Source of the DNA: Phosphoribacter sp037045055
GTDB lineage: Bacteria; Actinomycetota; Actinomycetes; Actinomycetales; Dermatophilaceae
Length of the DNA: 64,000 bases
Reading direction: 5' to 3'
Assembly (NCBI GenBank): GCA_037045055.1
Contig: JBAOHJ010000001.1
Span: 682,001-746,000, forward strand
Part shown: positions 33,767 to 42,630 of the stretch, piece by piece
Layout: every line of letters starts with the position of its first letter
Numbering within the stretch: position 1 is the first letter of the stretch
Made by a program: the position numbers and the translations under genes
The notes under the pieces: model-generated
Seen by the model: only the letters and a program-made list of their open reading frames with translations
Database searches by the model: none
Told to the model about the DNA's origin: nothing

Positions 33767-34918
33767 CTAGTCGCGGCCGGCGGCGCCCTCGAGGTCCCGA
33801 CGCAGCGCCGGCGGCATCCCCGCCGGGATGCTGAACCGCAGCTCGGCCCCGCCGCCCGGGGCGCTCAGGGCGGCGATCCGGCCCCCGTGCGCCTCGACGA
33901 GGGCGCGCACGACGTAAAGCCCCAGGCCGCTGTTGGAGGCCCCCGGGGTATGCCAGAAGCGGGAGAAGATCAGGGTGCGCTGGTGCTCCGGGATGCCGGG
34001 GCCCTCGTCGCGCACCGAGATGACGATGGCCTCGCCGTCGTGGGAGCCGGGGGTCAGCCCGAGGCCGACGTGGCCCGGCTCGACGATGACCGTGATGGTG
34101 CCCTCACCGTGTTTGACGGCGTTGTCCACGAGGTTGACGACGATCTGGTCGAGGCGGTCCGGGTCGGCCCACACCTCGGGCAGCGGGCCGTGCACCTGGA
34201 TGCGGATGCGGTCCAGGGGGATGCCCATGGCCTGCATCCGGCGCATGTGCCGGTCCACGAGCGGGCGCAGGGTCATGCGCTCGCGACGCAGTTGCAGGCG
34301 GCCCGCGTCGATCCTGGACACGTCGAGCAGGTCGGTGACCAGACGGGTGACCCGCTCGGCGTCGGCCTCGATGGTCTCGACGACGAACCGCTTCTGCTCG
34401 TCGCTGAAGCGGTCCCAGTGCTTGAGCAGGGTCGTCGAGAAGCCCTTGACGGATGTCAGTGGGGAGCGCAGCTCGTGGGCCAGGGTGGAGATGAGGGCGG
34501 CGTGGTCGTGCTCGGTGCGCTGGCGGGCCAGCGCGTCGCGCAGCGAGACGAACACCCGGCTGACCCGCGCCCCCCTGGCCTTGCGGACGTACTTGGCGGT
34601 GGCCAGCACCTCGACGCCGTCGGAGGTCCACAGCAGCTTCTCCCGGTGGCCCTTCAACGTCGGCAGCCCGTGCCACGGGTCGGCCACCGACCACCAGTCC
34701 CGACCGTCGACGTCGCTCAGCGGCAACGCCTCGTGGACCGGGCGGTCGATCAGGGACAGAGGGTCCACCTGCAGGATCTGCCCGGCGCGCCGGTTGACGA
34801 ACCGGACCGTGGCCCGCGAGTCGATGACGACCAACCCGTCCGGCAGGACGTCGGACACGGCGTTGACGTCGTCCAGCGGCACCGTGACACGCACCGAGAC
34901 GGGTGCCGAGTCGTGCAT
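33767..34918 (-). CDS. Soluble PAS-domain sensor histidine kinase, orphan
   Basis: Predicted cytoplasmic sensor kinase of 383 aa without transmembrane segments. A PAS domain covers about 15-120 (LPDGLVVIDSRATVRFVNRR). The HisKA dimerisation helix carries the phospho-acceptor His in STLAHELRSPLTSVKGFS (about 147). The HATPase domain has the N box NLVDNAVKHG, the G1 box VRDEGPGIPE and the G2 box NSGLGLYVVRALVEAHGG. No response regulator gene is adjacent, so its partner and signal are unknown. A TAGCCT element, whose TAG is the stop of the upstream methyltransferase gene, lies 8 nt before the ATG and could drive a leaderless transcript. Confidence 0.93.
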   Translation of the reverse strand: MHDSAPVSVRVTVPLDDVNAVSDVLPDGLVVIDSRATVRFVNRRAGQILQVDPLSLIDRPVHEALPLSDVDGRDWWSVADPWHGLPTLKGHREKLLWTSDGVEVLATAKYVRKARGARVSRVFVSLRDALARQRTEHDHAALISTLAHELRSPLTSVKGFSTTLLKHWDRFSDEQKRFVVETIEADAERVTRLVTDLLDVSRIDAGRLQLRRERMTLRPLVDRHMRRMQAMGIPLDRIRIQVHGPLPEVWADPDRLDQIVVNLVDNAVKHGEGTITVIVEPGHVGLGLTPGSHDGEAIVISVRDEGPGIPEHQRTLIFSRFWHTPGASNSGLGLYVVRALVEAHGGRIAALSAPGGGAELRFSIPAGMPPALRRDLEGAAGRD

Positions 34919-34926
34919 GACGACCA

Positions 34927-34932
34927 AGGCTA
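34927..34932 (-). promoter_or_regulatory. Putative -10 of the histidine kinase gene, overlapping the methyltransferase stop codon
   Basis: TAGCCT (34932-34927), 8 nt from the kinase ATG. Its first three bases are the upstream stop. The geometry is the same as at recN/pyrG. Confidence 0.4.
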
Positions 34933-35763
34933 GCCGGCCGGGCCGCGGGTCGGGCCGGCCGCGCCGGGGGCGCCGCGCGCGGTGGCCGAGGCATAGAGGC
35001 ACACGGTCGCCGCCATGGCGAGGTTGAGCGACTCCGCGGCGCCGACGATGGGCACCCGGACGACCGCGTCGCAGGCCTGGCGGATCTCCGAGGGCAGTCC
35101 CCACGCCTCGTTGCCGGTGACCCAGGCATGCGGCACAGTGAGGTCGGTGTCGGGCAACGCGGCGGCACCCGCGCCGTCGGCGGCCAGGACGCGCAGGCCC
35201 GCGGCGCGCAGACCGGCGATGGCCTGCCCGATCTCCACGCCGACGACGAGCGGGACGTGGAACAGCGACCCGGCGGTGGAGCGCACCACCTTGGGGCTCC
35301 ACACGTCGACGCTGCCGGTGGTGACGACCACGGCGTCGGCGCCGAAGGCGTCGGCACCGCGCAGCACGGTGCCCGCGTTGCCGGGGTCGCGCACGTGGGC
35401 CAGCACGCAGACCAGCCGGGGGCGGCGGGCCACCACGTCGGGCAGCGTGGCTGCGGGCGTGCGGCATACCGCGAGGATGCCCGGCGGGGTCTGCGCGTCG
35501 GCCATGGCGGCCAGGACCTCGTCGCCGACCTCGTGCACCGGCAGGTGGGCGGCCGCGGCGGCCGCGAGGACGTCGGTATGCCGGTGCCGTGCGGCCTGCG
35601 TGGCGTAGACGTCGAGGACGAGGTCGGGGCGGTGCGCCACCGCCTCGCGCACCAGTTGCGGCCCCTCGGCGAGGAACCGGCCGGTGCGCGCACGCGCCGA
35701 GCGCCGGGACAGGGCCGCGACCGCACGCACCCGATCGGATCGGGGGTTGGTCGGCGGGCCCAT
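34930..35763 (-). CDS. TrmH/SpoU family RNA 2'-O-methyltransferase (TsnR-like)
   Basis: SAM-dependent ribose methyltransferase of the SPOUT superfamily acting on rRNA or tRNA. The 277-aa protein has an N-terminal substrate-binding domain (SRRSARARTGRFLAEGPQLV). The three SpoU motifs follow: VRDPGNAGTVLRGADAFGAD, AWVTGNEAWGLPSEI and VPIVGAAESLNLAMAATVCL, forming the trefoil-knot SAM site. It directly follows rplT (20 nt), the same position as tsnR after rplT in mycobacteria. The target nucleotide is unknown. Confidence 0.93.
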   Translation of the reverse strand: MGPPTNPRSDRVRAVAALSRRSARARTGRFLAEGPQLVREAVAHRPDLVLDVYATQAARHRHTDVLAAAAAAHLPVHEVGDEVLAAMADAQTPPGILAVCRTPAATLPDVVARRPRLVCVLAHVRDPGNAGTVLRGADAFGADAVVVTTGSVDVWSPKVVRSTAGSLFHVPLVVGVEIGQAIAGLRAAGLRVLAADGAGAAALPDTDLTVPHAWVTGNEAWGLPSEIRQACDAVVRVPIVGAAESLNLAMAATVCLYASATARGAPGAAGPTRGPAG

Positions 35764-35783
35764 CCCGGCGCTCGGGTCGGCCG

Positions 35784-36167
35784 TCAGGCGGCGGTGCCGG
35801 AGCCGGCGGTGGCCGGGACGTTGGCCCGGGCCAGGTCCACCAGGGCGGTGAACGCCGCCGCGTCGCTGACCGCGAGGTCGGCGAGGATCTTGCGGTCGAC
35901 CTCGACGCCGGCGGCGCGCAGGCCCTGGACGAACCTGTTGTAGGTCATGCCGTTGGCCCGGGCCGCGGCGTTGATCCGCTGGATCCACAACCGCCGGAAG
36001 TCGCCCTTCTTGGCCCTGCGGTCCCGGTAGGCGTAGCCCAGCGAGTGCTGGACCTGTTCCTTGGCCTTGCGGTAGAGCCGCGAGCGCTGGCCGCGGTAGC
36101 CGCTGGCGCGCTCCAGGATCACCCGGCGCTTCTTGTGGGCGTTGGCCGCCCGCTTCACGCGTGCCAC
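35784..36167 (-). CDS. rplT: 50S ribosomal protein L20
   Basis: Large-subunit assembly protein that binds 23S rRNA. The 127-aa protein begins ARVKRAANAHKKRRVILERA and contains RDRRAKKGDFRRLWIQRINA, both diagnostic. GTG start. Last gene of the infC-rpmI-rplT operon, 34 nt after rpmI. In other bacteria L20 represses this operon by binding its mRNA; whether the hairpins at 36425-36480 serve that role here is unknown. Confidence 0.98.
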   Translation of the reverse strand: MARVKRAANAHKKRRVILERASGYRGQRSRLYRKAKEQVQHSLGYAYRDRRAKKGDFRRLWIQRINAAARANGMTYNRFVQGLRAAGVEVDRKILADLAVSDAAAFTALVDLARANVPATAGSGTAA

Positions 36168-36201
36168 GTGAGCTCTCCTTCCTTGTTGCGGGGCGCCCGG
36201 C

Positions 36202-36396
36202 TCACCTGCCGAGGAGCTTCTTCACGGTCCGGGTGTCCGCGGGGGACACCTCGATGTCGCCAGCGATCGAGCGCATCTCCTTGCTCGACTTCACCTCGAG
36301 GCGATGGCGCCCCCCGGCCTGCTCGCGCATGAGCTTGCCGGTGCCGGTGACGCGGAAGCGCTTCTTGGCCCCGCTGTGGGTCTTGTTCTTCGGCAT
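36202..36396 (-). CDS. rpmI: 50S ribosomal protein L35
   Basis: Small basic large-subunit protein of 64 aa. MPKNKTHSGAKKRFRVTGTG at the start and VSPADTRTVKKLLGR at the end are diagnostic. The ATG is preceded by GAAGGAGATC. Middle gene of the infC operon. Confidence 0.98.
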   Translation of the reverse strand: MPKNKTHSGAKKRFRVTGTGKLMREQAGGRHRLEVKSSKEMRSIAGDIEVSPADTRTVKKLLGR

Positions 36397-36424
36397 GGTC
36401 CGCCGATCTCCTTCGTCGTCGCCC

Positions 36425-36480
36425 GCCGGGCGGTGGCCCGGCGTGCTGGGTGCGTGGGCGGCATACGGGGTATGCCGCCC
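36425..36480 (-). promoter_or_regulatory. Two perfect hairpins in the infC-rpmI intergenic region
   Basis: Hairpin 1: GGGCGGCATAC (36456-36466) and GTATGCCGCCC (36470-36480) around a 3-nt loop, starting 4 nt after the infC stop and made of two inverted copies of the window's repeated word. Hairpin 2: GCCGGGC (36425-36431) and GCCCGGC (36436-36442). Neither has a U-run. They could act as partial terminators, processing sites or an L20/L35 control structure; which one cannot be told from sequence. Confidence 0.55.
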
Positions 36481-36483
36481 GGG

Positions 36484-37293
36484 TCACGGGGTCGCGGCCC
36501 GCCGAGGTGCGGTCGGGACCGGCCCGCTCCCCGCAGGCCCCGGGACGGGGCGTCGCGGGGCGGGCACGGCCGCAGAGGTCCGGCCCACCGGTGCCGGCCC
36601 AGGTCCGGGCGCCGCCGTGCGCGGCGGCGGGGTCGGCTCGGGCGTCGCCGCGCGCGACGGCGGCGCCGCAGCCGGGTGATCGCCGCCGGCGGGGACCGGC
36701 TCGACCGGCCCTGCGCCCGTGGGGGCCGCGCCGGGGCGGGCCGAGGTCTCCCGGGCCCGCCGCGCCTCGGCCTTGGCCTCGGACTTCTTCTTCGTCGGAC
36801 CCAGGACCATGATCATGTTGCGGCCGTCCTGCTTGGGGACCGACTCGACATAGCCCAACTCGGTGACGTCCTCGGCGAGGCGCTGCAGCAGCCGGAAGCC
36901 CAGCTCCGGCCGGGACTGCTCGCGGCCTCGGAACATGATCGTCACCTTGACCTTGTCCCCGGCCTTGAGGAACCGCTCGACGTGGCCACGCTTGGTGCCG
37001 TAGTCGTGCGGGTCGATCTTGGGCCGCAGCTTGATCTCCTTGATGACCGTGTTGATCTGGTTCTTGCGGGCTTCCCGGGCCTTCATGGCCTGCTCGTACT
37101 TGAACTTGCCGAAGTCCATGAGCTTGGCCACCGGGGGGCGCGCGGTCGGGGCGACCTCCACGAGGTCCAGGTCCGCCTCGGCGGCCAGTCGCAGCGCGTC
37201 TTCGACGCGCACGATGCCGACCTGCTCGCCGTTGGGCCCGACCAAGCGCACCTCGGGGACCCGGATGCGCTCGTTGATGCGAGGTTCGGTGAT
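36484..37293 (-). CDS. infC: Translation initiation factor IF-3
   Basis: IF-3 keeps subunits apart and checks the start codon-initiator tRNA match. Conserved sequence begins ITEPRINERIRVPEVRLVG and runs through FGKFKYEQAMKAREARKNQ to MVLGPTKKKSEAKAEARRA (about 162-180). The only start in register with a ribosome binding site is an ATC codon (37293-37291), 6 nt after AAGGAG. An AUC/AUU start is the known basis of IF-3 autoregulation in E. coli. After the 180-residue core there is an extra tail of about 85 residues rich in Pro, Ala and Gly, probably disordered. Confidence 0.96.
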   Translation of the reverse strand: MTEPRINERIRVPEVRLVGPNGEQVGIVRVEDALRLAAEADLDLVEVAPTARPPVAKLMDFGKFKYEQAMKAREARKNQINTVIKEIKLRPKIDPHDYGTKRGHVERFLKAGDKVKVTIMFRGREQSRPELGFRLLQRLAEDVTELGYVESVPKQDGRNMIMVLGPTKKKSEAKAEARRARETSARPGAAPTGAGPVEPVPAGGDHPAAAPPSRAATPEPTPPPRTAAPGPGPAPVGRTSAAVPAPRRPVPGPAGSGPVPTAPRRAATP

Positions 37294-37590
37294 GTGGTGC
37301 TCCTTCGTCGTCGCTGCGGTCGACCCCGGCGACGAGAGCGGGCCCCTCGTCGACGAGTGCGCGAGCAGCCGCGAGCCTGAGCACGGGGCGGGCGCCGACA
37401 CCTCGACGCGCGCCTGCCCGCCGGCTCGCACCGACGGTGGGCGCCCGGCACACCGGGCACCGCTCAGGACCCGACCCGGCGACCTGTCCCCGAAGGGGCG
37501 GTCGGTCGACGCGGGTGGAAGCAGGGCTTCTCTTGCACACCGGGCCCTCACGGTCGCCCGCACGGCCCCGGCTGGTCGGCACCTAGGGTA
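37294..37590 (-). promoter_or_regulatory. infC operon promoter and long 5' leader
   Basis: About 300 nt without a gene. A TACCCT -10 candidate lies at 37590-37585. The leader contains several stable hairpins, among them GAAGC-CCT-GCTTC near its 5' end (37522-37534), a CCC-TTCG-GGG tetraloop (near 37490) and GCCCGG-TGTG-CCGGGC. It ends with the AAGGAG ribosome binding site (37305-37300). No leader peptide stands out. Confidence 0.5.
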
Positions 37591-37631
37591 GCAGCCACCG
37601 CCGACCCCGCGGCCCACGACGCCGGGCGTCG

Positions 37632-38843
37632 CTACGACGACAGCAGGACCGTGCCCTCGACCCGGGCCCGGCGTCGCTGCGCGATCGCTGCCCCCAGCGC
37701 GGCGGGCAACCCGACGAGGGACACGCTGGCGAATCCCCACGGCCACCCGTGGTGGTCGATGGCAAAGCCGGCCAGCGGAGCGCCCAGGGCCTGGCCGGTG
37801 GTCATCGCCGAGCCGTGCCAGCCCAGCGCCTCGCCGCGCGAGCGCTCGTGCACCAGCCGCGACAGCGCCTCCACCGTGGCGGTGATGGTCGGCGCGCAGA
37901 GCATCCCGCAGACGAACAGCAGGATCGCGAGCGGACCCAGGGAGGTCGCGAAGGCCACGGGCAGGGTCGTGACGGACAGCGCCCCCAGCAGCCAGACGAC
38001 CGGCAGGCTGCGGTGCCACGCGCCGTAGACCAGCCCCCCGATCATCGACCCGGCGCCCCACACCGACATCACCCACCCGATGGCGCCCTGGTCGCCGGTG
38101 GCCCGCAACGCGGCGACGATCGCCACGTCGGTCCCGGCGAGCACCACCGTCGAGGCGGCGGACGCGCCGAGGACGGCGGCCACGCCCCAGGTCAGCCAGC
38201 CCAGCCGGCCGGGGCGGTAGGCGACAGGGTCGGGGTGCTCGGCGCCGGTCGGGTCGCCGCCCTCGCCGCGCAGCGGCGGGTTCGTCACGAGGAATCCGAG
38301 CGCGCCGACCAGGCTGGCCAGCTGCAGCACCACCAGCACCCACCGGGTGTCCCACGTGGTCGCCGCCCACACGCCCAAGGCCGGACCGACCATGAAGGAC
38401 ACCTCGGTGAGGACCGAGTCCAGGGACAGCCCGGTCCGTCGCTGCTGGTCCGGCAGGACGTGCAGCAGGGCCTGGCGCAGCACCGAGAACGTCGGGACGA
38501 TGAACAGCCCGGCGACCAGGACCACCGGCAGCAGCACGGCATACGGCAGGAACGGGATGACCGCCCATGCGACCGCCTGCACCACCACCGACGGGGCCAG
38601 TGTGCGGCGCAGCCCGACGCGGTCCAGCAGCCGGCCCCGCCAGGGCGCGGAGACGGCGATGGCGACGGTGAACGCGGCCGAGACCAGCCCGGCCTCGCCG
38701 TAGCTGCGCCCGAGGGTGACCACGACGTGCAGGGTCAGCGCCACCCAGGCGGCGAACATCGGCACCCGGACCAGGAAACCCAGGGCCTGGATGCTGCGCA
38801 CGCCCGGCACCGCCAGCACGTGTCCGTAGGCCCGCAGATCCAT
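37632..38843 (-). CDS. MFS transporter
   Basis: Major facilitator superfamily membrane protein of 403 aa with about 12 hydrophobic helices and a short central loop (about 195-225). The N-half has the cytoplasmic motif RGRLLDRVGLRRTLAP between helices 2 and 3. The arrangement resembles proton-driven drug or metabolite exporters, but no substrate can be assigned. The ATG is at 38843. An ATCGCGCGAT palindrome about 43 nt upstream (38886-38895) could be an operator. It lies between gltX and the infC operon. Confidence 0.9.
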   Translation of the reverse strand: MDLRAYGHVLAVPGVRSIQALGFLVRVPMFAAWVALTLHVVVTLGRSYGEAGLVSAAFTVAIAVSAPWRGRLLDRVGLRRTLAPSVVVQAVAWAVIPFLPYAVLLPVVLVAGLFIVPTFSVLRQALLHVLPDQQRRTGLSLDSVLTEVSFMVGPALGVWAATTWDTRWVLVVLQLASLVGALGFLVTNPPLRGEGGDPTGAEHPDPVAYRPGRLGWLTWGVAAVLGASAASTVVLAGTDVAIVAALRATGDQGAIGWVMSVWGAGSMIGGLVYGAWHRSLPVVWLLGALSVTTLPVAFATSLGPLAILLFVCGMLCAPTITATVEALSRLVHERSRGEALGWHGSAMTTGQALGAPLAGFAIDHHGWPWGFASVSLVGLPAALGAAIAQRRRARVEGTVLLSS

Positions 38844-38908
38844 CCGACCAGACTCGCAGACCGCACCGGTGGCGCTCACCCGGTTATCGCGCGATTGCGC
38901 CCAGGGCG

Positions 38909-40459
38909 TCAGAGCAGGTCGCGCAGGGCGCGCAGGCGGCCCAGCGTCGAGGTCTTGCCGAGGATCTCCATCGACTCGAACAGCGGGGGCGAGACCCGCC
39001 GGCCGGACACCGCGACGCGCAGCGGCCCGAAGGCGAGCTTGGCCTTGAGCCCGAGACCCTCGACCAGCGCCGCGCGCAACGCCGCCTCGATCCGCGGCGC
39101 GGTCCAGGCCGAGGCCGTGCCCAGGACCCCGGTGCCGTGGTCGTCGAGGTCGCCGAGGGCGCGCACCGCGGCGTCGAGCACCCCTGCGGCGTCGGCGGTG
39201 AGCTGGGCCCGGGCGTCGACGTCGATGTCGATCTGGTCGTCGGCCCGGAAGAAAGGGGCGACCAGCGCGGTGGCCTCGGTGAGCCGGGCGATCCGGGTCT
39301 GGATCAGCTCGGTGACCTCGGCGAGCCGGGCCAGCTCCCCCAGCGACGGGTTGTCCGAGAGGACGCCGTCGGCTTCGAGGTAGGGCAGCAGCCGCGACGC
39401 CAGCTCGCGCACCGGCAGGGCGCGGATGTAGACCCCGTTGAGCCAACCGAGCTTGTCGAGGTTGAACACCGGGCCGACCGGGTTGACCTTGTCCCAGGCG
39501 AAGTCGCGGGAGAACTGCTCGAACCCGAAGACCTCCACCTCCTGCCCCTGCTCGCCGCGCGCCGGCGGGTAGGCCAGCAGGGCGAGGAAGTTGACGATGG
39601 CCTCCGGCAGGTAGCCCTGCTCGCGGAACCACTCCAGCCGGGCCGCCGGGTTCTTGCGCTTGCTGATCTTGGAGGTGTCCGCGTTGCGCAGCAACGGCAT
39701 GTGCGCGTATGCCGGCACGGCCAGCCCCAGCCACCGGTAGAGCAGCAGGTGCTTGGGCGTCGAGGAGATCCACTCCTCCCCGCGCACCACGTGGGTGATG
39801 CCCATCTCGTGGTCGTCGACGACGACCGCGAGATGGTAGGTGGGGTAGCCGTCGGCCTTGAGCAGCACCTGGTCGTCGGGGCGCGGGGCGTGGACGGTGC
39901 CACGGATGAGGTCCTCGAAGGCCAGCGGCGGGTCGTCGGGCACGAGCATCCGCACGACGGGGGCCTCGGCGAAGCCGGGCAGGGCGGCCCGCTCGTCGCG
40001 GGTCTTGCCGTGGCAGAGCCGGTCGTAGCCGGTGGGCTGCTTGGCCCGTTGCTGCCGCTCGCGCATCTGGGTGAGGCGCTCGGGCGAGCACCAACAGTGG
40101 TAGGCGTGCCCGTCGGCCAGCAGCCGCTGCACGTAGGGGCGATAGGTGTCCAGCCGCTCGGACTGACGGTACGGGGCGTAGGGGCCGCCGACGTCCGGGC
40201 CCTCGTCCCAGCCCAGACCGAGCCAGTGCAGGGTCGAGTAGATCTGCCCCTCGCTGTCGGCGCGCAGTCGGGCCCGGTCGGTGTCCTCGATCCGCAGCAC
40301 GAACCGACCGCCCTGCTGGCGGGCGAACGCCAGGTTGAACAGCGACATGTATGCCGTGCCGACGTGCGGGTCCCCGGTCGGGGACGGGGCCACCCGGACC
40401 CGGACCTGCGCAGCCGGTCGGCTGCGGCCGGGGTCGGGGCTCGGTCGTGGTGCGTTCAT
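38909..40459 (-). CDS. gltX: Glutamyl-tRNA synthetase
   Basis: Charges tRNA-Glu, and tRNA-Gln in organisms that use GatCAB. The 516-aa protein has the HIGH-equivalent APSPTGDPHVGTAYMSL (about 24-40), ADGYPTYHLAVVVDDHEMGI and the KMSKS-equivalent SKISKRKNP (about 265). An alpha-helical anticodon-binding C-terminus follows. The ATG is preceded at 9 nt by a TAGGCT -10-like element. The gene order gltX-leuB-serA-ilvCNB recalls the mycobacterial Rv2992c-Rv3003c region. Confidence 0.97.
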   Translation of the reverse strand: MNAPRPSPDPGRSRPAAQVRVRVAPSPTGDPHVGTAYMSLFNLAFARQQGGRFVLRIEDTDRARLRADSEGQIYSTLHWLGLGWDEGPDVGGPYAPYRQSERLDTYRPYVQRLLADGHAYHCWCSPERLTQMRERQQRAKQPTGYDRLCHGKTRDERAALPGFAEAPVVRMLVPDDPPLAFEDLIRGTVHAPRPDDQVLLKADGYPTYHLAVVVDDHEMGITHVVRGEEWISSTPKHLLLYRWLGLAVPAYAHMPLLRNADTSKISKRKNPAARLEWFREQGYLPEAIVNFLALLAYPPARGEQGQEVEVFGFEQFSRDFAWDKVNPVGPVFNLDKLGWLNGVYIRALPVRELASRLLPYLEADGVLSDNPSLGELARLAEVTELIQTRIARLTEATALVAPFFRADDQIDIDVDARAQLTADAAGVLDAAVRALGDLDDHGTGVLGTASAWTAPRIEAALRAALVEGLGLKAKLAFGPLRVAVSGRRVSPPLFESMEILGKTSTLGRLRALRDLL

Positions 40460-40468
40460 GGTGGCGTC

Positions 40469-40474
40469 AGCCTA
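40469..40474 (-). promoter_or_regulatory. Putative -10 of gltX
   Basis: TAGGCT on the minus strand, 9 nt before the gltX ATG, suggesting a very short or absent 5' leader. Confidence 0.4.
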
Positions 40475-40583
40475 TGGGGTGGCCCGCGTGCCGACGACGA
40501 TCCCGGCCCGGGGCCCCGCGGGCGAGGGGGTCGGGGTGGTCCGGTGTCGCGCGGGTGGCCGCTCGGATCCGGGTCGTGGCGGC

Positions 40584-41588
<1,005 letters not shown>

Positions 41589-41647
41589 CGCTCCATCATG
41601 GGCCGGCCTCGACCCGCACCCGCGGCAACCCGCCGGGCGGCGGCGCG

Positions 41648-42523
41648 TCAGGCCGCTGCCGACGCGGCCCGGCGGACCCCGGCGACCGTGCGAGCGAGCA
41701 CGGCATACCCGGCGTCGTTGGCGTGGATGTCCCCGAGGCTGCACATCCACGTCCAGGCGCAGATCCGGGCGACGTTGGTCGGCAGCCCGGTGGCCGCGTC
41801 CGGGGCCCAGGTCGAGGTCTCGAAGGCGGCGGAGACCAGGGCCACGCGGGCGCGGGCACGCCCGGCGACCGCGGCGATCGCGCCGTTGAAGGCGCCGGCC
41901 GCAGCGACCGACGCGGTGGCCAGCTCCTGGCCGGACGGACCGGTCAGCCAGGCCGCCAGGAACGGGTCGTAGTAGTCCAGGACCACGATGGGGACCTCGG
42001 GCGCGACGGCCCGGATCGCCGAGAGTGCCGCGGCCAGGTTCGTCGCGACCCGCCCGACGGTCGCCACCACGCAGCCCTGCTCGAGGGTGCCGCTCGCCGC
42101 GCATCCGGTGATGTCGTTGGCGCCGACGTCGATCGTCACCAGGCGGGTGAACCGGGCGTGGTCCTCGAGGAAGTCCACCGCCTGGGCCAGCTGCGAGCCG
42201 TGCCGGTAGGCGCAGATCCCGCCGGCCAGCAGGGTCACCGTGGTCTCGCCCGAGCAGGCCAGGCTGACCAGCGTCGTCTTCGGGCTCTCGGCCCGCACGT
42301 CGGCCAGGACTCGGCCCACGTAGCCGCCGGTCTTGTCGTCGCCCAATCCGGGCTGGTAGCCGGCAGCCAGCGAGTCACCCAGGGCGAGGTACCACCCCAT
42401 GGCCCGGCCGGGCTTGTCATGCCGGTCGGGCTTGTCGGGCCCGCCGGGGGCGGCGGCCGCGCTCGGCGCGAGCAGCGCGGTCGACACGAACAGGGCGAGG
42501 GCGGCGAGCGCACGGCGAGTCAT
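41648..42523 (-). CDS. Secreted SGNH/GDSL-family hydrolase
   Basis: Predicted extracellular esterase or lipase. The 291-aa protein has a signal peptide (TRRALAALALFVSTALLAPS, cleavage near AAA about 25). The four SGNH blocks follow: block I YLALGDSLAAGY (nucleophile Ser about 51), block II LACSGETT, block III GANDI and block V DIHANDAGY with the catalytic Asp and His (about 262-270). Paired Cys residues suggest disulfides in the exported enzyme. The substrate is unknown. It lies on its own between cimA and corA. Confidence 0.9.
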   Translation of the reverse strand: MTRRALAALALFVSTALLAPSAAAAPGGPDKPDRHDKPGRAMGWYLALGDSLAAGYQPGLGDDKTGGYVGRVLADVRAESPKTTLVSLACSGETTVTLLAGGICAYRHGSQLAQAVDFLEDHARFTRLVTIDVGANDITGCAASGTLEQGCVVATVGRVATNLAAALSAIRAVAPEVPIVVLDYYDPFLAAWLTGPSGQELATASVAAAGAFNGAIAAVAGRARARVALVSAAFETSTWAPDAATGLPTNVARICAWTWMCSLGDIHANDAGYAVLARTVAGVRRAASAAA

Positions 42524-42630
42524 GGCGGCCAGGATGTCAGCGCCGCCGCCGTTGCGCGAGAGGCAGTGCGACCGCGACCGATCCGCGGTGTGTCTGGTCC
42601 AGGCCCGCCGAGCGGGTCAGCGGGCAGCGG

